Assembly: GCA_963744575.1 (NCBI GenBank)
Contig: CAVUUF010000023.1
Location: forward strand, 62,001-126,000
DNA length: 64,000 nt
Source of the DNA: Palsa-504 sp963744575
GTDB taxonomy: Bacteria; Actinomycetota; Actinomycetes; Streptosporangiales; Streptosporangiaceae
Direction: 5' to 3'
In this document: positions 57,126 to 64,000 of the stretch, in pieces
How the letters are laid out: each line of letters starts with the position of its first letter
Position numbering within the stretch: the first letter of the stretch is position 1
Notes under the pieces: generated by a model
What the model was told of the DNA's origin: nothing
Seen by the model: the letters and a program-made list of their open reading frames with translations, nothing else
Database searches by the model: none
Position numbers and translations under genes: made by a program

Positions 57126-58537
57126 CGCTGTGACCTGGGCGTAGTGTCCCTGCGGTCAGGCAGGGCGGTCACGGTTTGATGCTGATGGATGTCATCCGGC
57201 TGGCCTGCCTGGGGCATCTGCGACGTGCCTGCGAGCCGCCGCAACCTGGCCCAGTTCACCGGGGGCTTCGGCGCGGGGATGCCCAGGCGGTCGCGTGGCA
57301 CCCGGACGCGGAGCGCGCCCGAAGAGACCGTGCAGGTGACCGGCGTCGACATCAATATCGACTCGCCATCCACGCCGACCGGGATCTGCGACGTGTCGGC
57401 GGTGATCTCGACCTGCTTCGTGGTCAGCACGCTCAGCCCGGCAGCATGCCTGCCGCGGAGCAGGCCGACGGCCTGCGTGGCGCTGCTCACCGTGACGCCG
57501 ACCACGCCGAGGAGCCCGCGATCCAGCCGCGCGCGGCGGCCCAGCCCGGCGATGTCCCCGGTTCCGTAGGCGTTATTGGATACCAGCAGCGCCTGCGGCG
57601 CCTCGATCTCCGCGCCGTCCGCCCGTGCGCGCAGGCGTGCGCCGCGGTGACCTTGCAGCAGGTCGGGAAGCGTGTTGAGGGTCGTGTTCAGCTTGTCGCC
57701 GCGGTAGGCCGGGGTTTCGACGACCTCGGCGTAGGCGCCGAAGGAGGCGTTGTTGACGAAAGTCTGGCCGTTGATCACTCCGAGGTCGACCCGCAATTCG
57801 ACGCCCTCGGAGAGGGCGTTCAGGCAGGCCGACGGATCCTCGCGGTCCAAGCCCAGGTCGAGGGCGAAATGGTTGCGGGTGCCCGCGCTGATCACGACGA
57901 ACGGCAGTGCATGCTCGGCGGCGATGCCGGCCACCAGGGCTTGAGTGCCGTCACCGCCGGCGACGCCGAGCAGGTCGGCGCCCCGGCTGACGGCCGCGCG
58001 AGCCACCTCGGCGACGTCGACGTGCTCGGGCCCGCCGAGCAGGAACACCTCAGCGCCGAGGGCTTCGGCCTTGCGCTTGAGGTCGAACTTCTCCACCTTC
58101 CCGCCACCGGACTTCGGGTTCATGATCAGGTAGGGGTGCCGGGCCGGCGGCTCCGCGGGATATTCGGGCATGCGCCAGTCCGGTTGACCCCGGGCCAGCG
58201 TTAGGCGCGCGGTCATGCTCGCCAGCAGCCAGACCACGGCCGACACGACGGCCACCCACAGCAGGTTCCGGAGGGCGTAGATGACGATCACGGCGATCGG
58301 CGCGAGGACGAACAGCGCGAGCGACAGCCAGCGAACTGCGCCCCGCCGGCTGAGAAAGCCATAGGCGGAAGCCAGGCTCACTACCGCGGCAGCCGCGGCC
58401 ACGGCCAGCATGGCCAGGCTCCTCGGCCCGGCGAAGACCACCAGGATCACGATCGCCAGCCCCGCGAGCACGAGGCTGAAACGCGCGAGCCAGCGCTGTG
58501 CGCGCGTGCTCTGCGAGCCCGGCACCGACTTGTCCAT
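57122..58537 (-). CDS. Diacylglycerol/sphingolipid kinase family protein with membrane helices
   Basis: The 471-residue protein has an N-terminal membrane region of about four helices (residues 12-115), followed by a DAGK catalytic domain. This includes PYLIMNPKSGGGKVEKF, GVAGGDGTQALVAGIA (the GGDGT nucleotide motif), VVISAGTRNHFALDLGLDR and RVDLGVINGQTFVNNASFGAYAEVV, ending with a domain with VGVDGE. It phosphorylates a lipid hydroxyl with ATP at the membrane. The ATG at 58537 is taken, as MDKSVPG leads into the membrane region. The last 30 residues are hydrophilic. It ends 4 bp inside the sigma-factor remnant. Confidence 0.9.
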   Translation of the reverse strand: MDKSVPGSQSTRAQRWLARFSLVLAGLAIVILVVFAGPRSLAMLAVAAAAAVVSLASAYGFLSRRGAVRWLSLALFVLAPIAVIVIYALRNLLWVAVVSAVVWLLASMTARLTLARGQPDWRMPEYPAEPPARHPYLIMNPKSGGGKVEKFDLKRKAEALGAEVFLLGGPEHVDVAEVARAAVSRGADLLGVAGGDGTQALVAGIAAEHALPFVVISAGTRNHFALDLGLDREDPSACLNALSEGVELRVDLGVINGQTFVNNASFGAYAEVVETPAYRGDKLNTTLNTLPDLLQGHRGARLRARADGAEIEAPQALLVSNNAYGTGDIAGLGRRARLDRGLLGVVGVTVSSATQAVGLLRGRHAAGLSVLTTKQVEITADTSQIPVGVDGESILMSTPVTCTVSSGALRVRVPRDRLGIPAPKPPVNWARLRRLAGTSQMPQAGQPDDIHQHQTVTALPDRRDTTPRSQR

Positions 58538-58733
58538 GCTGACATCGTGGCGAGCCGATGGTCCGGGCACATCACCCCAGTCCGGGTGAATGTGCCGCCG
58601 CGCCGGCAGCCCGCCCGGTTATCCAGACAGCCGCCTGACTCATCGGCCCGACCTCACCCCCCGTGGGTGATACCCCAGGTCAAGGAGAGCGCTGAACTGT
58701 GAGTATCACCTATGCCACATCACTGGAGGAACC

Positions 58734-59063
58734 ATGAGCGCCGACGGACCCGTCCTGGACACGCTGGTCGACATGACCGCCGCTTCGGTCGAGCACAATT
58801 CCCTGGCACCGCGCGAGTACATGCTCGCCAGGCTGGCCGCGATGATCGCGATGGACGCGCCACCCATCTCCTACTTCGCCGCCGCCTCTGCCATCCAGGA
58901 AAGCGGCCTGACCACTGAGGAAATCCAAGGGGTCATGATCGCCGTGGCCCCGGTCGTCGGCGGCCCCCGGGTGATGTCGGCCGGCGGGCACATCCTGCGC
59001 GCCCTGGGCATCGCCATCGCGGTGACCGAAGCTGAGCTGGAGGAAGCGAGCAGCCAGCCGTAA
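58734..59063 (+). CDS. Carboxymuconolactone decarboxylase-like small protein
   Basis: The 109-residue helical protein resembles the AhpD/carboxymuconolactone decarboxylase fold (YMLARLAAMIAMDAPP, GLTTEEIQGVMIAVAPVVGGPRVM). It lacks the CxxC of AhpD, so peroxidase activity is unlikely. It has an excellent GGAGGAACC before the ATG. It is the first of three short genes in a row with small gaps (12 and 16 bp), which looks like an operon. Confidence 0.75.
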   Translation: MSADGPVLDTLVDMTAASVEHNSLAPREYMLARLAAMIAMDAPPISYFAAASAIQESGLTTEEIQGVMIAVAPVVGGPRVMSAGGHILRALGIAIAVTEAELEEASSQP

Positions 59064-59075
59064 GAGGGGGAGAAG

Positions 59076-59201
59076 GTGACCCCGGACAAGGCCGTCGAGG
59101 CGATGAGCAAGTACGGCGGGACGGTGCTGAAGACCTCTCCGTCCAAGGAAGACGAGCAGGAACTCCAGGACGCCCTGCACGGCGAGACGGCTGCGCACTA
59201 G
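59076..59201 (+). CDS. Small ORF, similar to the C-terminus of DUF1269 proteins
   Basis: This 41-residue frame starts at GTG 59076, with AGGGGGAGAAG just upstream, and stops at 59201. It reads VTPDKAVEAMSKYGGTVLKT followed by SPSKEDEQELQDAL. The pattern GGTVLKTSPSKEDEQELQ resembles the last 30 residues of DUF1269 membrane proteins, which are normally about 150-170 residues. It is either a real microprotein in the operon or the tail of a deleted DUF1269 gene that acquired a start. Confidence 0.45.
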   Translation: MTPDKAVEAMSKYGGTVLKTSPSKEDEQELQDALHGETAAH

Positions 59202-59217
59202 CCCGGGGAGGCCGCCG

Positions 59218-59541
59218 GTGCAGACCCATGAGGAGTCCGCGCTTGGGTGGACGGTGGTCCTGCGACGTCAGGCGGTCCACCTCGTGCAAGGCCGTCCCGA
59301 AGGCGGCTACACCGATGTCTACGAGCTCGTCTGCTGGGACTGCGGGGATGATCCCGACCTGGATTATCGCGATGTCTCACCACGACTTCAGCAGATCCGC
59401 GGACCGTACATGTTCTCGGCAGGCATCGCGGCATACGGGCAGCACGTCAAGCTTCAACATGGGCCGCAGCCAAGTCCCGCGGCCAGCGTGACGCGGCGGC
59501 GAAGGCGACGAGCAGGATCCGCCGATGGCGCGACGGGATAG
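59218..59541 (+). CDS. Conserved hypothetical protein with CxxC
   Basis: The 107-residue product starts at GTG 59218 after GGGGAGG. The core VYELVCWDCGDDPDLDYRDVSPRLQQIRGPYM and GIAAYGQHVKLQHG is a pattern I associate with small actinomycete proteins of unknown function; the two Cys could bind a metal. The last 20 residues (TRRRRRRAGSADGATG) are probably a run-on tail, since conserved sequence ends near QHGPQ. It is third in a run with two other small genes. Confidence 0.6.
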   Translation: MQTHEESALGWTVVLRRQAVHLVQGRPEGGYTDVYELVCWDCGDDPDLDYRDVSPRLQQIRGPYMFSAGIAAYGQHVKLQHGPQPSPAASVTRRRRRRAGSADGATG

Positions 59542-59683
59542 CGCCCTCGAGCCAGCCGTCGGTGCCGCTGGGGCGGCCGCGCGGCAACCGGCCGACGAGT
59601 TCACGCGACGAGGCGGCCCGGTGCGCCCGACTCACCGACAAGCCTGAGTCGGGAGGGACACCAGGGAACAGCGGGCTCGCGTG

Positions 59684-59755
59684 GCCACGCTTAGCGTCGG
59701 CCAGTTCAGCCCGGGACCGGATGCCGAGCTTGGCGAAGACGGGCCCGGCTACCAC
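59684..59755 (-). pseudogene. LuxR-type helix-turn-helix fragment
   Basis: Only GPVFAKLGIRSRAELADA survives; FAKLGIRSRAELA is the last part of a LuxR/GerE DNA-binding domain. It begins at the stop of the nitroreductase gene and trails into non-coding sequence. Confidence 0.4.
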
Positions 59756-60264
59756 CTGCCATGGTGGATGACCTCACCGAGGGGCCGGCGGCTGGGCTTG
59801 GCGATGGGCCGCAGCGGACGGTCGGCAGGGTAGCCCACGCCGAGGAGGAAGGCTACGTCGTGATCGCCGGGCACGCCGAGGATACTGCGGGCCTGGTCCT
59901 GGTCACCGACCGAGGAGTGGCCGGTCCCGATGCCGAGGTCAGCGGCGGCGAGAGCCATGGCGTAGGTGGCCTGCCCGAGATCGAAGTAGTCGATGAGGCG
60001 GGTGCGGTCATCGTCGGTCCTGGGGACGGCCAGCGCGATCGCTGCGGCGGCCCCGGCGATATGCCCCGCGCCGCGCCAGACGGCGGACAGCGCGCGGAGT
60101 TGGTCCGGATCGGTGACGATAATGAAATCCCAGTGCTGCCGGTTGGACGCTGATGGCGCCCGCCAAGCGGCCTCCGCGATCCGGTCGAGGTCTGCGGCTG
60201 ACACCGGCTCGGGCCGGTAGCTGCGGACATTGCGCCGGGCACGAATGGCGTCCCAGGTCTGCAT
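59749..60264 (-). CDS. Nitroreductase family protein
   Basis: The 171-residue FMN-binding protein has MQTWDAIRARRNVRSYRPEPV and RIAEAAWRAPSASNRQHWDFIIV (phosphate contacts), a middle TYAMALAAADLGIGTGHSSV and the end FLLGVGYPADRPLRPIAKP. Nitroreductases reduce nitroaromatics, quinones or flavins with NAD(P)H, usually as dimers. Start ATG 60264, with GAGGGAGAAG upstream. It appears monocistronic. Confidence 0.9.
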   Translation of the reverse strand: MQTWDAIRARRNVRSYRPEPVSAADLDRIAEAAWRAPSASNRQHWDFIIVTDPDQLRALSAVWRGAGHIAGAAAAIALAVPRTDDDRTRLIDYFDLGQATYAMALAAADLGIGTGHSSVGDQDQARSILGVPGDHDVAFLLGVGYPADRPLRPIAKPSRRPLGEVIHHGRW

Positions 60265-60645
60265 GGATGGGCTTCTCCCTCGGTGTCGTCACAAGGCACG
60301 TCTATTGAAACGATAGGCCTGGTCTGCTTGCAGTGGGCGAAGGCAGCCACCTCAACACCTTCCGCTGACTGCCCGGCCCCGGTGCCGAGGCGGCCAGCGG
60401 CCTTCAGGTATCCACGCCATGATGCCATTGCGAACGCTGTGCATGCCACGCGATGGAGCTCGGCACCAACCGTGACCAGCGGCGCCTACCGACTCAGCGG
60501 ACGGCTAAACCCGAAAGATCCGGTCGAGCGGTAGTGTCGGCTGTCACAGGCCCATATGGCTGCCGGAGCGGTGCCCGGCGGTATCGGTGGCCGCCGTGGC
60601 GCTCCCTTCGCGAGCGCCGCGGGGCACAGTTTAGTGGCTGACCGG
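60265..60645. other. Non-coding stretch, nothing recognised
   Basis: I see no reading frame with family-like sequence in these 381 bases, only the nitroreductase upstream region and the end of the GH26-like gene. A 14-bp palindrome GCTGACCGGTCAGC (60637-60650) overlaps the GH26-like stop codon; its meaning is unclear. Confidence 0.4.
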
Positions 60646-61653
60646 TCAGCGCGGCCGCTGGCTGAAGGCCTCCAGGAACGCGGCCCGGCTCATCGGCGCC
60701 GGGATCGGGCGGCCGGGTTTGGTGTCGGGGTCGCAGACACCGGCGCCCCACGGATCCTCCCACATCGCGTGCCAGCCCAATAGCGAGCACCCCCGGATGA
60801 AATCTGCCATGGCGCGGACGAACACGGCGTTATCGCCGCCACCGAGGTAACTGCTGCCGGTCTTCCACAGCACCAGGCCCCACTCGGGAAATGACAGGGG
60901 CTTGCCGTGGGTGAGCGCCAGGGAGTACCAGCCGCGCAGTGAATCCCACTGAGTGAGCATGATGTCCAGCACCTGCTGCTGCTGCGCGGTGGTCGTGCCC
61001 GCGGCATTCCCTGGGTAGATCTGCGACCCGGCGCTGTTCTTCTGCGTCCAGTCATAGACATCGATGCCGATCTCATCGACATAGCCGTCACCGGGATAGC
61101 AGCTCTCGGTACCGTTGACTGTCAGGTTGCCGACGCCGAGGGTCGGGTTCCAGCAGAACCGGAACGCTGCGCCGGGCAGTGCGCGCAGCACGGTAACGAC
61201 GTGCCGGTACCCGGCGATATAGGACGACCGGCCGCCTTCTGTGACCTGCCACGGGTACCAGTTGCCGTTGAACTCGCGGCCGATGCGCAGCAGCGCGCCG
61301 CCCAGCCCCAGACCGACCAGGCGGTTGCCGAGCGCCTTCCAGTGCACGTCGTTGACGCCGTTCGCCTCGTCGGCCCACGTCCTGCCGTCGCTGCCAGCCG
61401 ACACTCCGCAGCAGGCGGGGACGCTGAGCGCCAGTTGCCGCTGCCCGAGCACTCCATGCCACACACTCACGTCGGCTGTGCTGGTCAGGCTCCCGTTCTC
61501 GAACTGCGCCCAGGAGGCAGGCTCGTCGGCCATGAAGTCCACCACCTTCTGGACCTGGCCGCCGATGAAGTTCTCATAGACCTCGATCGCGGAGATTCCG
61601 CAGCCGCGCCCGCGGTAGACCCCGATAGGGACGCCCGCGCCAGGTGTGCTCAC
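60646..61653 (-). CDS. GH26-like glycoside hydrolase (beta-mannanase type)
   Basis: The 335-residue TIM-barrel protein has LLRIGREFNGNWYPW with Glu127 as probable acid/base, FRFCWNPTLGVG, a VDEIGIDVYDW strand and KPLSFPEWGLVLW with Glu257 as probable nucleophile, a GH26 arrangement. Family members cut beta-mannan, mixed-linkage glucan or xylan. The GTG at 61653 is chosen since AAGGAGG lies seven bases before it. There is no signal peptide, which is unusual for a polysaccharide hydrolase, so it is either cytoplasmic or exported by another route. Divergent from a PhyH dioxygenase gene, with 299 bp between. Confidence 0.8.
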   Translation of the reverse strand: MSTPGAGVPIGVYRGRGCGISAIEVYENFIGGQVQKVVDFMADEPASWAQFENGSLTSTADVSVWHGVLGQRQLALSVPACCGVSAGSDGRTWADEANGVNDVHWKALGNRLVGLGLGGALLRIGREFNGNWYPWQVTEGGRSSYIAGYRHVVTVLRALPGAAFRFCWNPTLGVGNLTVNGTESCYPGDGYVDEIGIDVYDWTQKNSAGSQIYPGNAAGTTTAQQQQVLDIMLTQWDSLRGWYSLALTHGKPLSFPEWGLVLWKTGSSYLGGGDNAVFVRAMADFIRGCSLLGWHAMWEDPWGAGVCDPDTKPGRPIPAPMSRAAFLEAFSQRPR

Positions 61654-61952
61654 AGCCACGCCTCCTTCGATGATCCGGCGGCGACCTGCCTGCCTCCGGC
61701 AATCCCCGGCACCAGTACTGCCCGGCGCGGGCCCGCGGGCCAAACGCCGAAGCCCGGCCGCACCTGACAGGCCCGCGGCCGGCTTAGCTGGCGGACACGG
61801 CCGCCGTCATCACCAGCCGCATAGACAGAACTGCTGACCCCTGCATTGATACACCATCCGGATCCCGCTCTTCCGCGCGCCTGGTTCTTTCCCGCCCAGG
61901 TCCGGGTCATGATTGCTAGACGGCAGGCGCCGGGCCGCCTAATCTCGGGCTG

Positions 61953-62738
61953 ATGATGGCGACGATGTCCGTCACCTCGCCCAGCCAGGACGTGGCCCGA
62001 CGGCTGATGGACGACGGCTACGTGGTCGTGACTGGCGTGATGACCGCGGACGGCGTGCAGAAGGCCCGCGCTGACCTGGACCGCGTGCTGCGGACAACCC
62101 GGACCGGGCGGAACTCCTTCGAGGGGTTCGACACACAGCGGATCTACGCGCTGTTCGCCAAGACCCGCGCGTTCGACGCGCTCGCCATCGACCCGCTGCT
62201 GCTCAGCGTCCTCGACCAGATAGTGGGCCATTACCAGCTAAGCGCTCCGGTCGGCATCTGCATCGGGCCTGGCGAGAAGGCGCAGATCCTGCACCGGGAC
62301 GACGCCATCTACCCGGTGCCCGAGCCGCATCCGCCGCTGGTGGTCAACACCATGTGGCCGCTCGATAAGTTCACCGTGGAGAACGGGGCCACCAGGTTCA
62401 TCCCCGGCAGCCACCGGTGGGAGCCAGGTCGGCAGCCGGGCCCAGGCGATCCGGTGCAGACTGCCGTCATGTCACCCGGATCAGTCCTTTTCTACCTGGG
62501 CAGCCTCTGGCACGGAGGCGGCGCGAACCAGACCTCCCGGCCGCGACTCGGCGTAATCCTGGAGTACGCGGCCGGCTGGCTGCGGCCACAGGAGAACCAC
62601 TGCCTGGCCGTTCCCCGTGACATTGCCCGTGACCTGCCGGAACGGCTGCAGGAACTGCTCGGCTATAACATCTACCCGCCGTTCGTGGGATACGTCGACG
62701 GCAGGCATCCGCGCCGGGTGTTGTCGGCAGGTCCTTAG
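61953..62738 (+). CDS. Phytanoyl-CoA dioxygenase family protein
   Basis: The 261-residue Fe(II)/2-oxoglutarate oxygenase has the metal triad: His114 and Asp116 in LHRDD, and His187 in WHGGGAN, with Arg198 following as a likely 2-oxoglutarate anchor. VNTMWPLDKFTVENGATRFIPGSH is the double-stranded helix signature region. PhyH proteins hydroxylate diverse small molecules, including natural-product intermediates. The start is uncertain (ATGs at 61953, 61956 and 61965 with no strong ribosome-binding site). It is convergent with the SnoaL gene. Confidence 0.88.
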   Translation: MMATMSVTSPSQDVARRLMDDGYVVVTGVMTADGVQKARADLDRVLRTTRTGRNSFEGFDTQRIYALFAKTRAFDALAIDPLLLSVLDQIVGHYQLSAPVGICIGPGEKAQILHRDDAIYPVPEPHPPLVVNTMWPLDKFTVENGATRFIPGSHRWEPGRQPGPGDPVQTAVMSPGSVLFYLGSLWHGGGANQTSRPRLGVILEYAAGWLRPQENHCLAVPRDIARDLPERLQELLGYNIYPPFVGYVDGRHPRRVLSAGP

Positions 62739-62776
62739 CCGTCTGGTCGCCGACCCGCACGCAGGCGGCGCAGCGC

Positions 62777-63148
62777 TCAGCCGCTGGCCTGGCGGGCGGC
62801 TGCGAACGGCGCTCGGTCGAAGATGAACCGGTTGTAAGCGATCTTGCCGTCGGCCACGGTGACGCACTCGGCGGCGGGCGCGCTGGCAACCGGGACGGTC
62901 GCGGTGTCGTACACGACCACCGCGGTCTTGTCGTCGCCGAACGCGGCGATCAGCGCCGAGCCGGTGAGGATCTGCACGAACGGGCTCATGAAGCCCAGGT
63001 ACGCCTCCCGGCCCTCCAGCCGGCCGGCGGGCGCGTCGCAAACGATGTCGTCAGCGATGTACTGCATGGCCCTGTCCAGGTCGTGGCTGGTCCAAGCGTG
63101 GTAGTAGGCCAGCGCGGTACGCAGTGCGGGGCTGGCGGTCTCGGTCAT
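62777..63148 (-). CDS. SnoaL-like (NTF2-fold) protein
   Basis: The 123-residue protein matches the SnoaL/NTF2 cone: LAYYHAWTSHDLDRAMQYIADDIVCDAP, EGREAYLGFMSPF and ADGKIAYNRFIFD. Such proteins are isomerases, cyclases or small-molecule binders. It is divergent from a sigma factor that carries its own SnoaL domain, a common pairing for this sigma group. Start ATG 63148 with AAAGGA nearby. Confidence 0.88.
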   Translation of the reverse strand: MTETASPALRTALAYYHAWTSHDLDRAMQYIADDIVCDAPAGRLEGREAYLGFMSPFVQILTGSALIAAFGDDKTAVVVYDTATVPVASAPAAECVTVADGKIAYNRFIFDRAPFAAARQASG

Positions 63149-63254
63149 GCCGGAGTCCTTTCGGTTAATGTTCCGTCGTCATCGAGGTAGACACCGTCGG
63201 CCGCGAGAACGGAACGCTTCCCGGCCGGGTTTCCGGAAATGGCATGCTGGAACG

Positions 63255-64000
63255 GTGGATCGGGCCATCCTGGAGCGTGCGCGGGCCGGCGAGGAGCACG
63301 CGTTCGGCGCGCTCGTCGAGCCGTACCGGCGTGAGCTGCAGGTGCACTGCTACCGGATGACCGGCTCGCTGACCGACGCCGAGGACATGTTGCAGGAGAC
63401 GCTGCTGGCGGCCTGGCGCGGACTGGCGGGCTTCGAGCAGCGGTCGTCGCTGCGCTCGTGGCTGTACCGCATCGCGACCAACCAGTGCCTCAACGCGCTG
63501 CGCGCGGCGGGCAGGCGCCTCCCGGCCAGCCCGGTGCCGCCGTTCCAGCCGCCCGAACCCACCCGGCGCGGCGAGATCACCTGGCTGCAGCCGTATCCGG
63601 ACGCGATGCTGGAGGGCATCGCCGACTCCGCTCCCGGCCCGGAGGCCCGGTACCAGGCCACCGAGGCGATCGAACTGGCTTTCGTGGCTGGGTTGCAGCG
63701 CATGCCGCCGCGCCAGGCCGCTACCCTCGTGCTCCGCGACGTGCTCGGCTACCCGGCCGACGAGGTAGCAGCCATGCTCGGGACCAGCCCGGCCGCCGTG
63801 AAGGGTGCCCTGCAGCGGGCCCGCGCTGCCCAGGGGCGGCACCGCGAGGAATCCGGCCTCCCGGCGCCACGCCCCTCGTCCGACCAGGAACGCGCCGTGG
63901 CCCGGAGGTTCGCCGACGCCTACGTCGCCGCCGACATCGACGGCGTGGTCGCGCTGCTCACCGACGACGCCTGGCTGACCATGCCCCCGGCGCCGCACGA
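63255..64000 (+). CDS. ECF sigma-70 factor with SnoaL-like C-terminus (partial, runs off the window)
   Basis: The frame opens at GTG 63255 and is open to the window end, so the stop is not seen. Region 2 is AFGALVEPYRRELQVHCYRM, SLTDAEDMLQETLLAAWRGL and SLRSWLYRIATNQCLNALR. Region 4 is GLQRMPPRQAATLVLRDVLG, YPADEVAAMLGTSPAAVKGALQRAR. After a linker, ARRFADAYVAADIDGVVALLTDDAWLTMPP starts a SnoaL/NTF2 domain. This architecture (sigma-70 factor 5, TIGR02960-like) is common in actinomycetes; the SnoaL domain is thought to regulate the sigma factor instead of an anti-sigma protein. It faces away from the SnoaL gene at 62777. Confidence 0.88.
   Translation, partial: MDRAILERARAGEEHAFGALVEPYRRELQVHCYRMTGSLTDAEDMLQETLLAAWRGLAGFEQRSSLRSWLYRIATNQCLNALRAAGRRLPASPVPPFQPPEPTRRGEITWLQPYPDAMLEGIADSAPGPEARYQATEAIELAFVAGLQRMPPRQAATLVLRDVLGYPADEVAAMLGTSPAAVKGALQRARAAQGRHREESGLPAPRPSSDQERAVARRFADAYVAADIDGVVALLTDDAWLTMPPAPH

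Noticed and set aside
57345..57365. Fourth copy of the palindromic element (GACATCAATATCGA)
   Set aside because: It lies inside the lipid kinase coding sequence, lacks TGGCA and has no second arm.
60637..60650. 14-bp palindrome GCTGACCGGTCAGC at the GH26-like stop codon
   Set aside because: A perfect palindrome but in high-GC DNA, with no second copy and no T-tract; I could not decide between terminator and chance.

Overview
The window is high-GC DNA (short spacers, many GTG starts, 1-4 bp stop/start overlaps) from an actinomycete. This rests on the gene content: a ferredoxin-P450 pair with its TetR regulator, paired acyl-CoA dehydrogenases with an ADP-forming acyl-CoA synthetase, PucR regulators, an ATP-dependent DNA ligase of the mycobacterial LigB/archaeal kind, LLM flavin enzymes and a sigma factor with a SnoaL tail. 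The genus cannot be named from sequence alone. I saw no rRNA, tRNA, CRISPR array, transposase or phage genes.

Layout. 0-8.9 kb: lipoprotein, triple-DUF190 protein with a truncated crcB, a crotonase, a DUF3500 protein, an ArnT/PMT-like glycosyltransferase, a ketopantoate reductase-like gene and shikimate kinase. 8.9-12.7 kb: TetR-ferredoxin-P450-DNA ligase on the minus strand, with a promoter that implies a leaderless transcript. 12.7-14.0 kb: a composite of decayed genes (PucR piece joined to CoxL pieces). 14-15.7 kb: Na+/H+ antiporter. 15.8-28.3 kb: an acyl-CoA catabolic island (MaoC hydratase, two SDRs, two acyl-CoA dehydrogenases, acyl-CoA synthetase, R2-like diiron protein with an SCP2-like partner, Ltp2-like thiolase-fold enzyme with a DUF35 partner, TetR). 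Six copies of one 17-bp palindrome, CYAGAA-N5-TTCTRG, lie in its control regions, so the island looks like a single regulon resembling sterol or isoprenoid side-chain degradation. 28.3-29.5 kb: YceI/MarR pair with a clear operator.

29.7-35.8 kb: a four-gene operon for a cytoplasm-facing respiratory molybdoenzyme (PPOX-fold protein, fused FeS-NrfD membrane subunit, molybdopterin subunit, TorD chaperone). 36-38.3 kb: two divergent PucR genes that have both lost their N-termini and meet at a 22-bp palindrome. 38.5-42.2 kb: acyl-CoA carboxylase beta and alpha genes, alpha carrying a +1 frameshift. 42.3-42.7 kb: an enolase-superfamily remnant. 42.8-45.2 kb: LLM oxidoreductase, MarR and NADPH:FMN reductase, translationally coupled. 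45.2-52 kb: GH2 beta-galactosidase, membrane protein with a secreted-repeat domain, quinone oxidoreductase, DUF445 protein. 52-54.9 kb: CysRS-like protein, VapBC-type toxin-antitoxin, and a heavily deleted group-4 hydrogenase (hyf) operon. 55-64 kb: NlpC/P60 endopeptidase, sigma-factor remnant, lipid kinase, several small proteins, nitroreductase, GH26-like hydrolase, PhyH dioxygenase, SnoaL protein and a sigma factor running off the end.

Two features cut across the window. First, an unusual number of genes survive only as pieces joined by clean deletions. Second, a dispersed palindromic element with core ATCRATGTGGCA occurs at about 4.76, 35.95 and 42.34 kb, and twice it forms the 3' end of a damaged gene.
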